A stretch of 44,274 nucleotides of DNA from Ornithinicoccus halotolerans (lineage in GTDB: Bacteria > Actinomycetota > Actinomycetes > Actinomycetales > Dermatophilaceae), in contig NZ_WIQI01000015.1 of NCBI RefSeq assembly GCF_009602535.1, forward strand, positions 1 to 44,274, given 5' to 3'. The notes beneath the pieces are model-generated. The model saw nothing but the letters and a program-made list of their open reading frames with translations. It ran no database searches and was not told the origin of the DNA. The translations under genes and the position numbers were made by a program. Positions within the stretch are counted from its first letter, which is position 1. Every line of letters starts with the position of its first letter. This document shows positions 8,235 to 17,640 of the stretch, one piece after another.

Positions 8235-8284
8235 CGAGGAACCGCCGGCAGGCGGCACCCGCCCCCCGGCCGAGGAGGACCGCC

Positions 8285-10039
8285 GTGCAGCCACGACCGC
8301 TCACCAGGGACAGCCGCGAGGAGGCGCTGGAGGCCCTGGCCGCCAGCTCCGAGGAGGGCGGCACCCCCTTCGACGTGCTGGTGGTCGGGGGCGGGGTGAC
8401 CGGTGCGGGCGTGGCGCTGGACGCCGCGACCCGGGGCCTTTCCACGGTCGTGGTCGAGGCCCAGGACTGGGCGGCGGGCACCTCGTCCCGCTCGACCAAG
8501 CTGGTCCACGGCGGGCTGCGCTACCTGCAGATGCTGGACTTCAAGCTGGTGCACGAGGCGCTCACCGAGCGGGGGCTGCTGCTGCGCCGGATCGCACCGC
8601 ACCTGGTCAAGCCGATGTCGTTCCTGATCCCGCTGGAGCACCGGGTGTGGCAGCGGGCCTACTACGGCGCCGGCGTGACGCTCTACGACGTGCTGGCGAA
8701 CGTGATGCCGGGACGGCGGGCGCTGCCGATCCACCAGCACGCCACCCGCCGCGGGCTGCGGCGGCAGTTCCCCGACCTGCGGCACGAGACCGCGATCGGG
8801 GCGGTGAAGTACTGGGACGCCACCGTGGACGACGCCCGGCTGGTGACGATGCTCGTGCGCACCGCGGTCACCTACGGCGCCCGCGCGGCCAGCCGTACCC
8901 AGGTCGTCGAGCTCACCAAGGACGACAGCGGGCGCGTCAACGGCGCGGTGCTGCAGGACCTGGAGACCGGGCGCCGGGTGACCGCGCGGGCCCACCGCGT
9001 CATCAACGCCACCGGCGTGTGGACCGAGGACGTCGAGCACCTCGCCGACACCAGTGGCGGGCTGCGGGTGCTGGCGTCCAAGGGCATCCACCTGGTGGTC
9101 CCCCGGGAGCGCATCAAGGGCAGCAGCGGGCTGCTGCTGCAGACCGAGAAGTCGGTGCTGTTCTTCATCCCGTGGTCGCGGTACTGGATCATCGGGACCA
9201 CCGACACCCCCTGGACGCTCGACCCCCAGCACCCGGTCCCGACCGCCCGGGACGTCGACTACGTGCTGGAGCACGCCAACAACGTGCTCACCACGCGGCT
9301 GACCCGCGAGGACGTCATCGGCTCGTGGGCGGGGCTGCGGCCGCTGCTGCAGCCAGGCACCAAGGAGGGCACCAGCTCGGCGAAGGTCAGCCGGGAGCAC
9401 ACCGTGGCCAGTCCCGTCCCCGGGCTGACGGTGATCGCCGGCGGCAAGCTGACGACCTACCGGGTGATGGCCAAGGACGCCGTCGACTTCGCCCTCGGCG
9501 ACGCGGCCGCCGAGACCCCGAGCATCACCGACGAGATCCCGCTCGTGGGCGCGGTCGGCGAGGAGGCGGTGCGCCGGATGGCCCGGCCCTGGCAGCGCCG
9601 CTACGGCTGGAGCGGCCAGATGGTCGACCACCTGCTGCACCGGTACGGCTCGCTGCTCACCGAGCTGGTCGAGATGATGGAGGAGGACCCCTCGCTGGCC
9701 CGTCCGCTTGAGCACGCGCCGGCCTATCTGCGCGCCGAGATCGCCTACGCCTGCAGCCATGAGGGGGTCGTGCACCTCGAGGACATCCTGTACCACCGCA
9801 CCCGGCTCAACTACGAGGTGCCCGACCGCGGCGTGCACGCGCTGCCCGAGATCGCGGAGATCGCCGCCGCCCGGCTGCGGTGGGACCAGGAGCGCACCGA
9901 GCGGGAGCTGGCCTCCTACCGGGCGCAGGCCGCGGCCGAGGAGGAGGCCGCCCGGCAGCCTGACGACCCGAGCGCCGAGCGGGTGCGGCAGGCGGTGCCC
10001 GACCTGGCACCGATGCTGCGGCTGTCACCCCCGGGCTGA
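8285..10039 (+). CDS. glpD: Aerobic glycerol-3-phosphate dehydrogenase (FAD)
   Basis: This 584-residue enzyme oxidises sn-glycerol-3-phosphate to dihydroxyacetone phosphate and passes electrons to the respiratory chain at the membrane. It shows the dinucleotide-binding VVGGGVTGAG at residues 33-42, the GlpD segment TSSRSTKLVHGGLRYLQ near 72, FIPWSRYWIIGTTDTPW near 298, and VIAGGKLTTYRVMAKDAVD near 383. The GTG at 8285 is preceded by AGGAGG at 6 nt, which fixes the start; longer upstream extension of the frame is spurious. It leads a plus-strand glycerol cassette with glpF and glpK and has its own predicted promoter. Confidence 0.95.
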   Translation: MQPRPLTRDSREEALEALAASSEEGGTPFDVLVVGGGVTGAGVALDAATRGLSTVVVEAQDWAAGTSSRSTKLVHGGLRYLQMLDFKLVHEALTERGLLLRRIAPHLVKPMSFLIPLEHRVWQRAYYGAGVTLYDVLANVMPGRRALPIHQHATRRGLRRQFPDLRHETAIGAVKYWDATVDDARLVTMLVRTAVTYGARAASRTQVVELTKDDSGRVNGAVLQDLETGRRVTARAHRVINATGVWTEDVEHLADTSGGLRVLASKGIHLVVPRERIKGSSGLLLQTEKSVLFFIPWSRYWIIGTTDTPWTLDPQHPVPTARDVDYVLEHANNVLTTRLTREDVIGSWAGLRPLLQPGTKEGTSSAKVSREHTVASPVPGLTVIAGGKLTTYRVMAKDAVDFALGDAAAETPSITDEIPLVGAVGEEAVRRMARPWQRRYGWSGQMVDHLLHRYGSLLTELVEMMEEDPSLARPLEHAPAYLRAEIAYACSHEGVVHLEDILYHRTRLNYEVPDRGVHALPEIAEIAAARLRWDQERTERELASYRAQAAAEEEAARQPDDPSAERVRQAVPDLAPMLRLSPPG

Positions 10040-10057
10040 GGAGCGGCACGCCGGGGG
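10028..10057 (+). terminator. Weak hairpin at the glpD 3' end
   Basis: CCCCCGG at 10028-10034 can pair with CCGGGGG at 10051-10057 across a 16-nt loop spanning the glpD stop. It lies just before the glpF promoter region and could be a partial terminator. The stem is only 7 bp. Confidence 0.3.
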
Positions 10058-10059
10058 GG

Positions 10060-10091
10060 TTGCGCTCCGGGCGGCGGCATGGGTGGATACT
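10060..10091 (+). promoter_or_regulatory. Putative glpF-glpK promoter
   Basis: GATACT at 10086-10091 is a good -10 hexamer about 52 nt before the glpF ATG. TTGCGC at 10060-10065 could be the -35, but the 20-bp spacing is long, so only the -10 is persuasive. Confidence 0.4.
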
Positions 10092-10143
10092 GCCGGGATC
10101 TGCCCGCCGGGCCGGTCCTGCTCAATGACGAGAAAGGACTGTC

Positions 10144-10869
10144 ATGGCAACGGTGTTTCTCTCCGAGGTCATGGGCACCGCCATGCTCCTCCTGCTCGGC
10201 TGCGGGGTCGTCGCCAACGCCATCCTGCCCAAGACCAAGGGGTTCGGCGGCGGCTGGCTGCTGATCAACTTCGGGTGGGGGCTCGGCGTCTTCGCGGGTG
10301 TCTTCGTGGCCGTGCAGTCCGGTGCCCACATCAACCCGGCCGTCACGTTCGGCATCTGGGCCTCCGGCGCCGAGGAGTTCGCCTCCGGCATCCCCGTCAC
10401 CTTCGGCAACTTCGTCACCTACCTGGTGGCCGAGCTGCTCGGCGCCTTCATCGGTGCCGTGCTCGCGTGGATGGCCTACAAGCAGCACTTCGACCAGGAG
10501 GCCGAGCCGGCCGTGAAGCTCGGCGTCTTCTCGACGGGCCCGGAGATCCGCGGCTACGGCTGGAACCTCGTCACCGAGGTGATCGGCACGTTCGTGCTCA
10601 TGTTCGTCATCCTCTGGTTCGCCGGGACCCCTCAGGAGCTCGGGCCGCTGGCGGTCGCGCTGCTGGTGGTCGGGATCGGCGCCAGCCTGGGGGGGCCGAC
10701 GGGCTATGCCATCAACCCGGCCCGCGACCTGGGGCCGCGGATCGCGCACGCGCTGCTACCCATCCCCGGCAAGGGCCCCAGCGACTGGGGCTACTCCTGG
10801 GTGCCGGTAGTGGGCCCCATCGCCGGCGGCGTCCTCGCCGGCCTGCTCTACCAGGCGGTCGGCATCTGA
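10144..10869 (+). CDS. glpF: MIP-family glycerol facilitator (aquaglyceroporin)
   Basis: The 241-residue membrane channel carries both aquaporin signatures: SGAHINPAVTF with NPA at residues 64-66, and GYAINPARDLGPR with NPA at 191-193. The aspartate directly after the second NPAR (residue 195) is characteristic of glycerol-conducting members. About six hydrophobic segments are visible. It has GAAAGGA six bases before the ATG. It lies 104 bp after glpD and 59 bp before glpK, so its job is glycerol entry for phosphorylation by GlpK. Confidence 0.95.
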   Translation: MATVFLSEVMGTAMLLLLGCGVVANAILPKTKGFGGGWLLINFGWGLGVFAGVFVAVQSGAHINPAVTFGIWASGAEEFASGIPVTFGNFVTYLVAELLGAFIGAVLAWMAYKQHFDQEAEPAVKLGVFSTGPEIRGYGWNLVTEVIGTFVLMFVILWFAGTPQELGPLAVALLVVGIGASLGGPTGYAINPARDLGPRIAHALLPIPGKGPSDWGYSWVPVVGPIAGGVLAGLLYQAVGI

Positions 10870-10928
10870 CCGCCGGTCGACCGACGACACGGCGACGCAC
10901 ACGCACGACGAGGTGAAGGAGCGACGAC

Positions 10929-12485
10929 ATGGCTGACTACGTACTCGCGATCGACCAGGGAACGACGAGCACCCGGGCCATCGTGTTCACGCGCGAGGGC
11001 GAGATCCACTCGGTGGGGCAGAAGGAGCACGCGCAGATCCTCCCCCGGGCGGGCTGGGTCGAGCACGACCCGGCCGAGATCTGGGTCAACACCCGGGAGG
11101 TGGTCGGCCTGGCGCTGACCCGCGGCAACATCACCCACGAGCACCTCGCCGCCGTCGGGATCACCAACCAGCGCGAGACCACGGTGGTGTGGGACAAGAA
11201 CACCGGCGAGGCGGTCTACAACGCCATCGTCTGGCAGGACACCCGCACCGACCGGATCGTCGCCGAGCTCGGAGGCGACGCGGGTGCCGAGCGGTACAAG
11301 GACGTCTGCGGGCTGCCGCTGGCGACCTACTTCTCCGGCCCGAAGATCAAGTGGATCCTCGACAACGTCGACGGCGCCCGGGAGCGGGCGGAGGCCGGCG
11401 ACCTGCTGTTCGGCAACACCGACTCCTGGCTGGTCTGGAACATGACCGGCGGTCCGCAGGGCGGGGTGCACATCACCGACGTGACGAACGCCTCGCGCAC
11501 CATGCTGATGGACCTCAGGGCCCTCTCCTGGGACGAGGGCATCGCCGCTGACATGGGCATCCCCACGTCGATGCTGCCGGAGATCAGGTCCTGCTCGGAG
11601 GTGTACGGCGAGGGCCGCCGTGGCGGGATGGTGCCGGGCGTGCCGATCGCCGGGATCCTGGGTGACCAGCAGGCGGCCACGTTCGGGCAGGCCTGCTTCG
11701 AGAAGGGGATGTCGAAGAACACCTACGGCACCGGCAACTTCATGCTGCTTAACACCGGGACCGACATCGTCCCGAGCGAGAACGGCCTGCTGACCACGGT
11801 CTGCTACAAGATCGGCGAGCAGGACACCGTGTACGCGCTCGAGGGCGCCATCGCGGTCACCGGGTCGCTCGTGCAGTGGCTGCGCGACAACCTCGGCCTG
11901 ATCTCGGAGGCCCCGCAGGTGGAGGACCTGGCCAAGAAGGTCGACGACAACGGCGGCTGCTACATCGTGCCGGCGTTCTCCGGCCTGTTCGCGCCCTACT
12001 GGAAGGACGACGCCCGCGGCGCCATCGTCGGGCTCACCCGGTTCGTGAACAAGCACCACATCGCCCGTGCCTCGCTGGAGGCGACCGCCTACCAGACGAG
12101 GGAGGTGCTGGACGCCATGAACGCCGACTCCGGCGTCGACCTGGCCGAGCTGCGGGTCGACGGGGGCATGGTGGTCAACGAGACCCTCATGCAGTTCCAG
12201 GCCGACATCCTGGGCGTGGACGTGGTGCGGCCGGAGGTTGCCGAGACCACGGCGCTCGGCGCGGCCTACGCCGCCGGCATCGCGGTCGGCTTCTGGCAGG
12301 GAGAGTCGGACGTGGTCGCCAACTGGTCGGAGGGCAGGCGCTGGAGCCCGCAGCTGCCCGAGCAGGAGCGCGAGCGGCTCTACCGCAACTGGAAGAAGGC
12401 GGTCACCCGGACCTTCGACTGGGTGGACGAGGACACCGAGATCGCCGAGGAGCGGGTGGCCGAGGCGGCCGGCGAGCAGACCTGA
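10929..12485 (+). CDS. glpK: Glycerol kinase
   Basis: The 518-residue enzyme phosphorylates glycerol to glycerol-3-phosphate using ATP, trapping it in the cell and feeding GlpD. It begins [20 protein letters not shown], the FGGY-family ATPase phosphate-1 motif of glycerol kinases, and contains [18 protein letters not shown] near residue 78, IVWQDTRTD near 98 and [29 protein letters not shown] (split here across residues 240-270). Near residue 410 [19 protein letters not shown] completes the sugar-kinase pattern. AAGGAG precedes the ATG by 7 nt. A strong hairpin follows the stop. Length is slightly above the usual 500. Confidence 0.96.
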   Translation: MADYVLAIDQGTTSTRAIVFTREGEIHSVGQKEHAQILPRAGWVEHDPAEIWVNTREVVGLALTRGNITHEHLAAVGITNQRETTVVWDKNTGEAVYNAIVWQDTRTDRIVAELGGDAGAERYKDVCGLPLATYFSGPKIKWILDNVDGARERAEAGDLLFGNTDSWLVWNMTGGPQGGVHITDVTNASRTMLMDLRALSWDEGIAADMGIPTSMLPEIRSCSEVYGEGRRGGMVPGVPIAGILGDQQAATFGQACFEKGMSKNTYGTGNFMLLNTGTDIVPSENGLLTTVCYKIGEQDTVYALEGAIAVTGSLVQWLRDNLGLISEAPQVEDLAKKVDDNGGCYIVPAFSGLFAPYWKDDARGAIVGLTRFVNKHHIARASLEATAYQTREVLDAMNADSGVDLAELRVDGGMVVNETLMQFQADILGVDVVRPEVAETTALGAAYAAGIAVGFWQGESDVVANWSEGRRWSPQLPEQERERLYRNWKKAVTRTFDWVDEDTEIAEERVAEAAGEQT

Positions 12486-12502
12486 CCCCCGGCTGCGCCG
12501 CC

Positions 12503-12538
12503 GCTGCGCCCGGTCCCGCCGCGGGGGCCGGGCGCAGC
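12503..12538. terminator. Bidirectional terminator hairpin after glpK
   Basis: GCTGCGCCCGG at 12503-12513 pairs perfectly with CCGGGCGCAGC at 12528-12538, giving an 11-bp stem with a 14-nt loop. It lies between the convergent ends of glpK and the kinase gene on the other strand, so it can serve both. There is no U-tract, as is common in actinobacteria. Confidence 0.7.
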
Positions 12539-12540
12539 GC

Positions 12541-13242
12541 TCAGAACCACTGCGGCGCGTCGGGGTCCGGTTCCAGCAGCTGGGGACGCTGCAGGTCGGT
12601 GTTGTCCAGGATCCAGGTCGGCGGGTGCAGCCGGGCCTGCTGCAGGTAGCGGCGCTGACCGGCCACGTAGCGGGCGTTGGCCGGGTGGTCGGGGTCCTCG
12701 TCGCCCGGGACCCTGCGGTGCGGGAACCGGGCGTTGCCCCGCGGGGTCGCCACCTCCAGCGGCACCAGGACCAGCAGCGAGGCGTCCCACTCGTCGACCA
12801 GCTCCGGTCGGCGCAGGAAGACCCCCTCCACCAGCAGCACCGCGTCCTCGGACGGCTCGACGGGATCCGGGTGCACGGCCGCGTCGGTGGCCACGTCGTG
12901 CACCGCGGGGCGCACCTCCCGACCGGCTCGGAACGGCCGGGTCACGCACCGGCGGAACGCCTCGTAGTCGTAGGAGTCCTCGTAGCAGGTCTCCGCCGAC
13001 CGTCCCCGCGCGTAGCGCTCGCGACGGGGACGGTGGAACCCGTCCATCGACACCGCGTGCAGCTCCCGCCCGGCCACGTGCGGCGCCAGCGCCAGCAGCT
13101 CGCCCACGAGGTGGGTCTTGCCGGCGCCGTCGACGCCGTCCACGGCGACGACCGCCCGCTCACCGGGGCGCACCGACATCAGCAGCGCCAGCAGGTCCAC
13201 CAGGACCAGCTGGCGGGTCGGCAGGAAGCCAGGCAGGGTCAT
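12541..13242 (-). CDS. Uridine kinase-like P-loop protein
   Basis: The 233-residue protein has a Walker A GVDGAGKTHL at residues 36-45, a following AVSMDGFHRPRRERYARGR stretch, and a YEDSYDYEAF segment, the pattern of uridine kinase/phosphoribulokinase-like nucleoside kinases. The C-terminal half is arginine- and proline-rich. Actinobacterial genomes carry many such uridine kinase-like proteins with unproved substrates, so the nucleoside role is a family inference. The ATG at 13242 has GAGGT upstream. The gene lies 31 bp after ispG and may be read from that operon. Confidence 0.75.
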   Translation of the reverse strand: MTLPGFLPTRQLVLVDLLALLMSVRPGERAVVAVDGVDGAGKTHLVGELLALAPHVAGRELHAVSMDGFHRPRRERYARGRSAETCYEDSYDYEAFRRCVTRPFRAGREVRPAVHDVATDAAVHPDPVEPSEDAVLLVEGVFLRRPELVDEWDASLLVLVPLEVATPRGNARFPHRRVPGDEDPDHPANARYVAGQRRYLQQARLHPPTWILDNTDLQRPQLLEPDPDAPQWF

Positions 13243-13273
13243 CTGACCTCGACGCAGCCGGTGGCGGCCGGTG

Positions 13274-14452
13274 TCAGCCGACCGTGACGGTCGGGGACCC
13301 GCTGGTCTGGCCGCCGTCGCCGACCGGCTCACCCATCTCCTCGGCGATGCGCATCGCCTCCTCGATGAGCGTCTCCACGATCTGGGACTCGGGGACGGTC
13401 TTGATGACCTCGCCCTTGACGAAAATCTGGCCCTTGCCGTTGCCGGAGGCCACCCCCAGGTCCGCCTCGCGCGCCTCGCCGGGGCCGTTGACGACACACC
13501 CCATGACCGCCACGCGCAGCGGCACCTCCATCCCCTCCAGACCGGCGGTGACCTCGTCGGCCAGGGTGTAGACGTCCACCTGGGCGCGGCCGCAGGAGGG
13601 GCAGGAGACGATCTCCAGCTTGCGCGGCTTGAGGTTCAGGCTCTGCAGGATCTGGTTGCCGACCTTGACCTCCTCCACCGGCGGCGCCGACAGCGAGACC
13701 CGTATCGTGTCGCCGATGCCGTCAGCCAGCAGCGTCCCGAAGGCCACCGAGGACTTGATGGTCCCCTGGAAGGCCGGGCCGGCCTCGGTGACGCCCAGGT
13801 GCAGCGGCCAGTCGCCCCGCTCGGAGAGCATCCGGTAGGCCTGCACCATCACGACCGGGTCGTTGTGCTTGACCGAGATCTTGAAGTCGTGGAAGTCGTG
13901 CTCCTCGAACAGCGAGGCCTCCCAGACCGCCGACTCCACGAGCGCCTCGGCGGTCGGCTTGCCGTACTTCTGCAGCAGCCGCTTGTCGAGGGACCCGGCG
14001 TTGACGCCGATCCGCAGCGAGACCCCGGCGTCCTTGGCGGCCCGGGCGATCTCGCCGACCCGGTCGTCGAACTTCTTGATGTTGCCCGGGTTGACCCGCA
14101 CGCCGGCGCAGCCGGCGTCGATCGCGGCGAAGACGTACTTGGGCTGGAAGTGGATGTCGGCAATGACCGGGATCTGCGACTTCCGGGCGATCGCCGGCAG
14201 CGCGTCCGCGTCGTCCTGCGTCGGGCAGGCCACGCGCACGATGTCGCAGCCGGTGGCGGTGAGCTCGGCGATCTGTTGCAGGGTCGCGTTGACGTCGGTG
14301 GTCGGCGTGGTCGTCATGGACTGCACCGAGACCGGTGCGTCGCCGCCGACCTGGACCTTCCCGACGTTGATGGTGCGGGTGCGGCGCCGCGGCGCCAGCA
14401 CGGGCGGGGGCGCGGCGGGCATGCCGAGTGCGACGGGGGTGCCAGCAGTCAT
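13274..14452 (-). CDS. ispG: 4-hydroxy-3-methylbut-2-enyl diphosphate synthase (IspG/GcpE)
   Basis: The 392-residue enzyme performs the penultimate MEP-pathway step, reducing MEcPP to HMBPP with a [4Fe-4S] cluster. Cluster cysteines are visible as CPSC (284, 287) and C319 with the NGPGEA motif and the conserved glutamate at 326. The TIM-barrel part shows [11 protein letters not shown] near 44 and VRVNPGNIK near 118. The ATG at 14452 has GGAG in its leader and a GATACT -10-like box 7 nt upstream, just past the site-2 protease stop, so it may be transcribed both from dxr and on its own. DXR lies two genes upstream. Confidence 0.96.
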   Translation of the reverse strand: MTAGTPVALGMPAAPPPVLAPRRRTRTINVGKVQVGGDAPVSVQSMTTTPTTDVNATLQQIAELTATGCDIVRVACPTQDDADALPAIARKSQIPVIADIHFQPKYVFAAIDAGCAGVRVNPGNIKKFDDRVGEIARAAKDAGVSLRIGVNAGSLDKRLLQKYGKPTAEALVESAVWEASLFEEHDFHDFKISVKHNDPVVMVQAYRMLSERGDWPLHLGVTEAGPAFQGTIKSSVAFGTLLADGIGDTIRVSLSAPPVEEVKVGNQILQSLNLKPRKLEIVSCPSCGRAQVDVYTLADEVTAGLEGMEVPLRVAVMGCVVNGPGEAREADLGVASGNGKGQIFVKGEVIKTVPESQIVETLIEEAMRIAEEMGEPVGDGGQTSGSPTVTVG

Positions 14453-14459
14453 GGTCTCC

Positions 14460-14465
14460 AGTATC
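14460..14465 (-). promoter_or_regulatory. -10-like box 7 nt before ispG
   Basis: The minus strand reads GATACT followed by seven bases (GGAGACC) and the ATG. It fits the spacing of a near-leaderless promoter, though the spacer also contains GGAG that could act as a ribosome-binding site on a longer transcript. Confidence 0.4.
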
Positions 14466-14467
14466 CC

Positions 14468-15793
14468 TCAGCCGCCGAGCCGGATCGGGTTGACCAGGTC
14501 GGCGTAGACGAGCAGGACGGTCATGGCGATCAGCCCGATCGCCACCGAGTAGGCCAGCGGCAGCGCCTTGGCGATGTCTACCGGCCCGGGGTCGGGCCGG
14601 CCACGCAGCCGGGCCCACCCCTTCTTGGTGCCCTCCCACAGCGCGCCGGCGACGTGGCCGCCGTCCAGCGGCAGCAGCGGGATCAGGTTGAACACGAACA
14701 ACGCGATGTTGAGGGAGGCGATCAGGCTGAGCAGCAGCACGAACCGTGCCGCCGGGCTCTCGGTGAGCGCGCCCAGGTCGCCGGAGGACACCTCCCCGGC
14801 CACCCTGCCGACGCCCACCACGGACATCGGGCCCTCCGCGTCGCGCTCCTCGCCGGAGAAGGCGGCCTCGTAGATGCCCACCATCTTCTGCGGCAGCTGC
14901 AGGAAGATCCGGCCGGTGTCGGCCAGCGCCGTCCCGACGAACGCGGGGGCGGCCGACAGCGGCTGCTGGACGTACTCCAGGGTGCCGCTCGCCCCGAGGA
15001 AGGAGACCTCCCCCATCACCGGCTCCCCGGCGGCGTCGAGGACGTACTGGCCCTGCCCGTCGATCAGCGGACGCTCCCGGGTCACCAGGTCAGCCACGAG
15101 GCTGACCCGCTGGCCGTCCCGCTCGACGACGATCTCGGCCTCCTCCCCGGCGGTCTGGATCGCCCGCGCCGTCTCCGTCCACCCGGTCACGGCGGTGCCG
15201 TCGACGCTGACGATGCGGTCGCCGGCCTGCAGGCCCGCCTCCCGGGCCGGAGAGGGCGGCTGCCCCTCGCAGTCGGTGGCAGCCACGTCGGTCGGAGCGC
15301 ACTGGGAGACGGCCGAGACGGTGGAGGTGTAGCTGGGCAGCCCGAACACGGTGATGATCCCGGTCAGCAGCACGACCGCGATGAGCAGGTTCATGACCGG
15401 CCCGCCCATCATGATGACGACCCGCTTCCAGACCGGCAGCTTGTAGAACACCCGGTCCTCGTCGCCGGGTCCGATCTCCTGCAGCGACTCGGCCCGGACC
15501 TGCTCGGTCATCTGCGACAGCCGGCCGGTCGAGGAGGCGCGCAGCCGCCCCTCGTCTCCCGGCCGCGGCGGGAACATCCCGATCATCCGGACGTAACCGC
15601 CGAGCGGGATCGCCTTGAGGCCGTACTCGGTCTCGCCGCGCCGCCGTGACCACAGCGTGGGCCCGAAGCCGACCATGTACTGGGTGCACTTCACCCCGAA
15701 CCGCTTGGCCGGGGCCAGGTGGCCCAGCTCGTGGAGGGCGATCGAGACGGCGACGCCGATGGCCATCACCAGCACCCCGAGCAGGTAGCTCAC
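14468..15793 (-). CDS. rip1: Site-2 intramembrane metalloprotease, RseP/Rip1 family
   Basis: The 441-residue protein has the zinc motif HELGH at residues 21-25 in the first membrane helix, a PDZ domain in the middle (AGDRIVSVDGTAVTGW near residue 220) and the second active-site motif LLPLDGGH with Asp377 in a late helix. It cleaves transmembrane anti-sigma factors and similar substrates inside the membrane. The GTG at 15793 overlaps the dxr stop by four bases (GTGA), which fixes the start. The dxr-rip1-ispG order is the same as in mycobacteria. Confidence 0.94.
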   Translation of the reverse strand: MSYLLGVLVMAIGVAVSIALHELGHLAPAKRFGVKCTQYMVGFGPTLWSRRRGETEYGLKAIPLGGYVRMIGMFPPRPGDEGRLRASSTGRLSQMTEQVRAESLQEIGPGDEDRVFYKLPVWKRVVIMMGGPVMNLLIAVVLLTGIITVFGLPSYTSTVSAVSQCAPTDVAATDCEGQPPSPAREAGLQAGDRIVSVDGTAVTGWTETARAIQTAGEEAEIVVERDGQRVSLVADLVTRERPLIDGQGQYVLDAAGEPVMGEVSFLGASGTLEYVQQPLSAAPAFVGTALADTGRIFLQLPQKMVGIYEAAFSGEERDAEGPMSVVGVGRVAGEVSSGDLGALTESPAARFVLLLSLIASLNIALFVFNLIPLLPLDGGHVAGALWEGTKKGWARLRGRPDPGPVDIAKALPLAYSVAIGLIAMTVLLVYADLVNPIRLGG

Positions 15794-16986
15794 GTCGCCT
15801 CCTCCACGATCGTCCGGGCGCGCCGCCGCGCCCACCGGTCGGCGGCCATCACCTGCTCAACCGACGAGGCCGACGTATCGTTCCCGGCGGCGTGCTCGGC
15901 CACGACCCGCTCGACCGAGTCGACGATGTCCAGGAAGCCGACCCGGCCGTCGTGGAAGGCGTCGACCAGCACCTCGTTGGCGGCGTTGTAGACGGCCGGG
16001 TGGGTGCCTCCGGCCGCGCCGACCTGCCGGGCCAGCCGCACCGCCGGGAAGGCGTCGTCGTCCAGCGGCGCGAACTCCCAGCTGCTGGCCCGCGACCAGT
16101 CGCACGGCTGGTCCACGCCAGCCAGCCGCTCCGGCCAGGACAGCCCGAGCGCGATCGGGACCAGCATCCGCGGCGGGCCAGCCTGCGCCAGCGTCGACCC
16201 GTCGTGGAACTCCACCATCGAGTGGATCATCTGCTGCGGGTGCACCACCACGTCGATGCGCTCCAGCGGCAGCCCGAACAGCAGGTGTGCCTCGATCACC
16301 TCCAGCCCCTTGTTGACCAGGGTGGCCGAGTTGGTGGTGATGACGCGCCCCATCGCGAAGTTGGGGTGCTGCAGCGCCTCGGCCGGGGTCACGCCGGCGA
16401 GCTGGTCGCGGCCGCGGCCGCGGAACGGCCCGCCGCTGGCGGTGAGCACCAGCCGCCGCACCTCGTCCGCGCGGCCGCCGCGCAGGCACTGCGCGATCGC
16501 GCTGTGCTCGGAGTCCACGGGGACGACCTGCCCGGGACCGGCCGCCCCGGTGACCAGCTCTCCGCCGACGATGAGGGACTCCTTGTTCGCCAGCGCCAGC
16601 GTGCTGCCGGCCCGCAGCGCCGCGAGCGTGGGCAGCAGGCCGATGCTGCCGGTGATGCCGTTGAGCACGACATCGGCCCCGCCGCCGGCGACCTCCTCGG
16701 CCGCCCGCTCACCGACCAGCACCTCGGGCCGGTAGCGGCCGCGCTCGACCTCGGGGACCCGCGCCAGCACGGCGTCGCGTACCGCGCCGGGCTCGCCACG
16801 GGCGACCGCGACCCGCTCCGGCCGGACCTGGGCGACCTGCTCGGCCAGCAGGGCGAGGTCGCTGCCGCCGGCGGCGAGCGCCTGGACCCGGAACCGGCCC
16901 GGGTGGGCGGCCATGACCTGCAGCGCCTGGGTCCCGATCGAGCCGGTGGACCCCAGGACGGCCACGGTGCGCGGGCTGTTGCTCAC
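15790..16986 (-). CDS. dxr: 1-deoxy-D-xylulose 5-phosphate reductoisomerase
   Basis: The 398-residue NADPH enzyme commits DXP to the MEP isoprenoid pathway. It shows the nucleotide-binding GSTGSIG at residues 12-18, LANKESLIVGGE near 125, PVDSEHSAIAQCL near 150, LTASGGPFR near 175 and NSATLVNKGLEVIEAHLLF near 210, with VVVHPQQMIHSMVEF after it. No Shine-Dalgarno precedes the GTG at 16986. Instead GACAAT lies six bases upstream, suggesting a leaderless message. It begins the dxr-rip1-ispG operon. Confidence 0.95.
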   Translation of the reverse strand: MSNSPRTVAVLGSTGSIGTQALQVMAAHPGRFRVQALAAGGSDLALLAEQVAQVRPERVAVARGEPGAVRDAVLARVPEVERGRYRPEVLVGERAAEEVAGGGADVVLNGITGSIGLLPTLAALRAGSTLALANKESLIVGGELVTGAAGPGQVVPVDSEHSAIAQCLRGGRADEVRRLVLTASGGPFRGRGRDQLAGVTPAEALQHPNFAMGRVITTNSATLVNKGLEVIEAHLLFGLPLERIDVVVHPQQMIHSMVEFHDGSTLAQAGPPRMLVPIALGLSWPERLAGVDQPCDWSRASSWEFAPLDDDAFPAVRLARQVGAAGGTHPAVYNAANEVLVDAFHDGRVGFLDIVDSVERVVAEHAAGNDTSASSVEQVMAADRWARRRARTIVEEAT

Positions 16987-16992
16987 CCGCCC

Positions 16993-16998
16993 ATTGTC
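16993..16998 (-). promoter_or_regulatory. -10-like box 6 nt before dxr (leaderless)
   Basis: The minus strand reads GACAAT, six bases (GGGCGG), then the GTG start of dxr. There is no ribosome-binding site. Confidence 0.5.
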
Positions 16999-17018
16999 GC
17001 TGCCGCGCGCGGCCGGCA

Positions 17019-17633
17019 TCACCACAGGCCGGTGACCCCGAGCAGCGTGATCGTCGCCAGCGCCAGGCAGACCGTCCCGCCGACGCGGCGCACCAGGGAC
17101 AGCCGGAGCCGCTCCAGCAGCACTCGGCCGGACAGGGCCCCCAGCCCGGAGACCGTCAGCAGCGCCAGCACCGCACCCAGCCCGACCGAGAACGGGTCGT
17201 CGTAGCGGGCGGCGAGGGAGGCGGTCAGCAGCTGGGACAGGTCGCCCCACTCGGCGAGGAACAGCACCGAGAAGCAGGTCGCGACCGCGCCCAGCCCGGT
17301 CGCGCCGACCCGGCCCTTGTGGGAGAACTCCTCCTCGGCCTCGTGTTCCTCCTCGTCCGCGCGCGAGGCGGTGCGCCACAGGTAGACCCCGCCGGCCAGG
17401 AAGAGCGCGGCCGCCGCGAGCTCGACCGGGGTGCGCGGCAGCGACGCCAGCAGCCCGCCCAGGGTGACCGCGATCGCGGTCTGCACCACGAACGCCAGCC
17501 CCACGCCGAGCCAGACCAGCAGTGGCCGGTAACGGGTGGCCAGCACGAGGGTGGCCACGAACGTCTTGTCCGGGAGCTCGACGGGGAAGATCGCCGCGAA
17601 GACGACCGCGGCGGTCACCAGGTTCAAACTCAC
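17019..17633 (-). CDS. GDT1/TMEM165 (UPF0016) family cation exporter
   Basis: The protein contains both signature motifs of the family, FPVELPDKTF near residue 20 and LFLAEWGDLSQLL near residue 125, in two three-helix halves joined by an acidic loop (DEEEHEAEEEF). Members export manganese or exchange calcium for protons across the membrane; mycobacterial and cyanobacterial relatives protect against excess Mn. I place the start at the GTG at 17633 (204 residues) rather than the ATG at 17642, because CACAAT overlaps that ATG and stands 7 nt before the GTG, matching the leaderless pattern elsewhere here. The 207-residue form differs by only three residues. Confidence 0.88.
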   Translation of the reverse strand: MSLNLVTAAVVFAAIFPVELPDKTFVATLVLATRYRPLLVWLGVGLAFVVQTAIAVTLGGLLASLPRTPVELAAAALFLAGGVYLWRTASRADEEEHEAEEEFSHKGRVGATGLGAVATCFSVLFLAEWGDLSQLLTASLAARYDDPFSVGLGAVLALLTVSGLGALSGRVLLERLRLSLVRRVGGTVCLALATITLLGVTGLW

Positions 17634-17640
17634 TGGGCCC

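Noticed and set aside
8132-9838. An upstream extension of the GNAT frame antisense to glpD
   Set aside because: glpD on the other strand has complete motifs and a strong ribosome-binding site; the extension is compositionally a shadow, and the GNAT homology starts at 8131.
13271-15649. A 792-codon open frame on the plus strand opposite ispG and the site-2 protease
   Set aside because: It is antisense to two genes with full motif sets, its product is a His/Arg/Asp/Gly-rich string without domains, and long spurious frames are expected at this GC content. The same holds for the long plus-strand frames at 2557-3612, 3907-5283 and 30664-32331.
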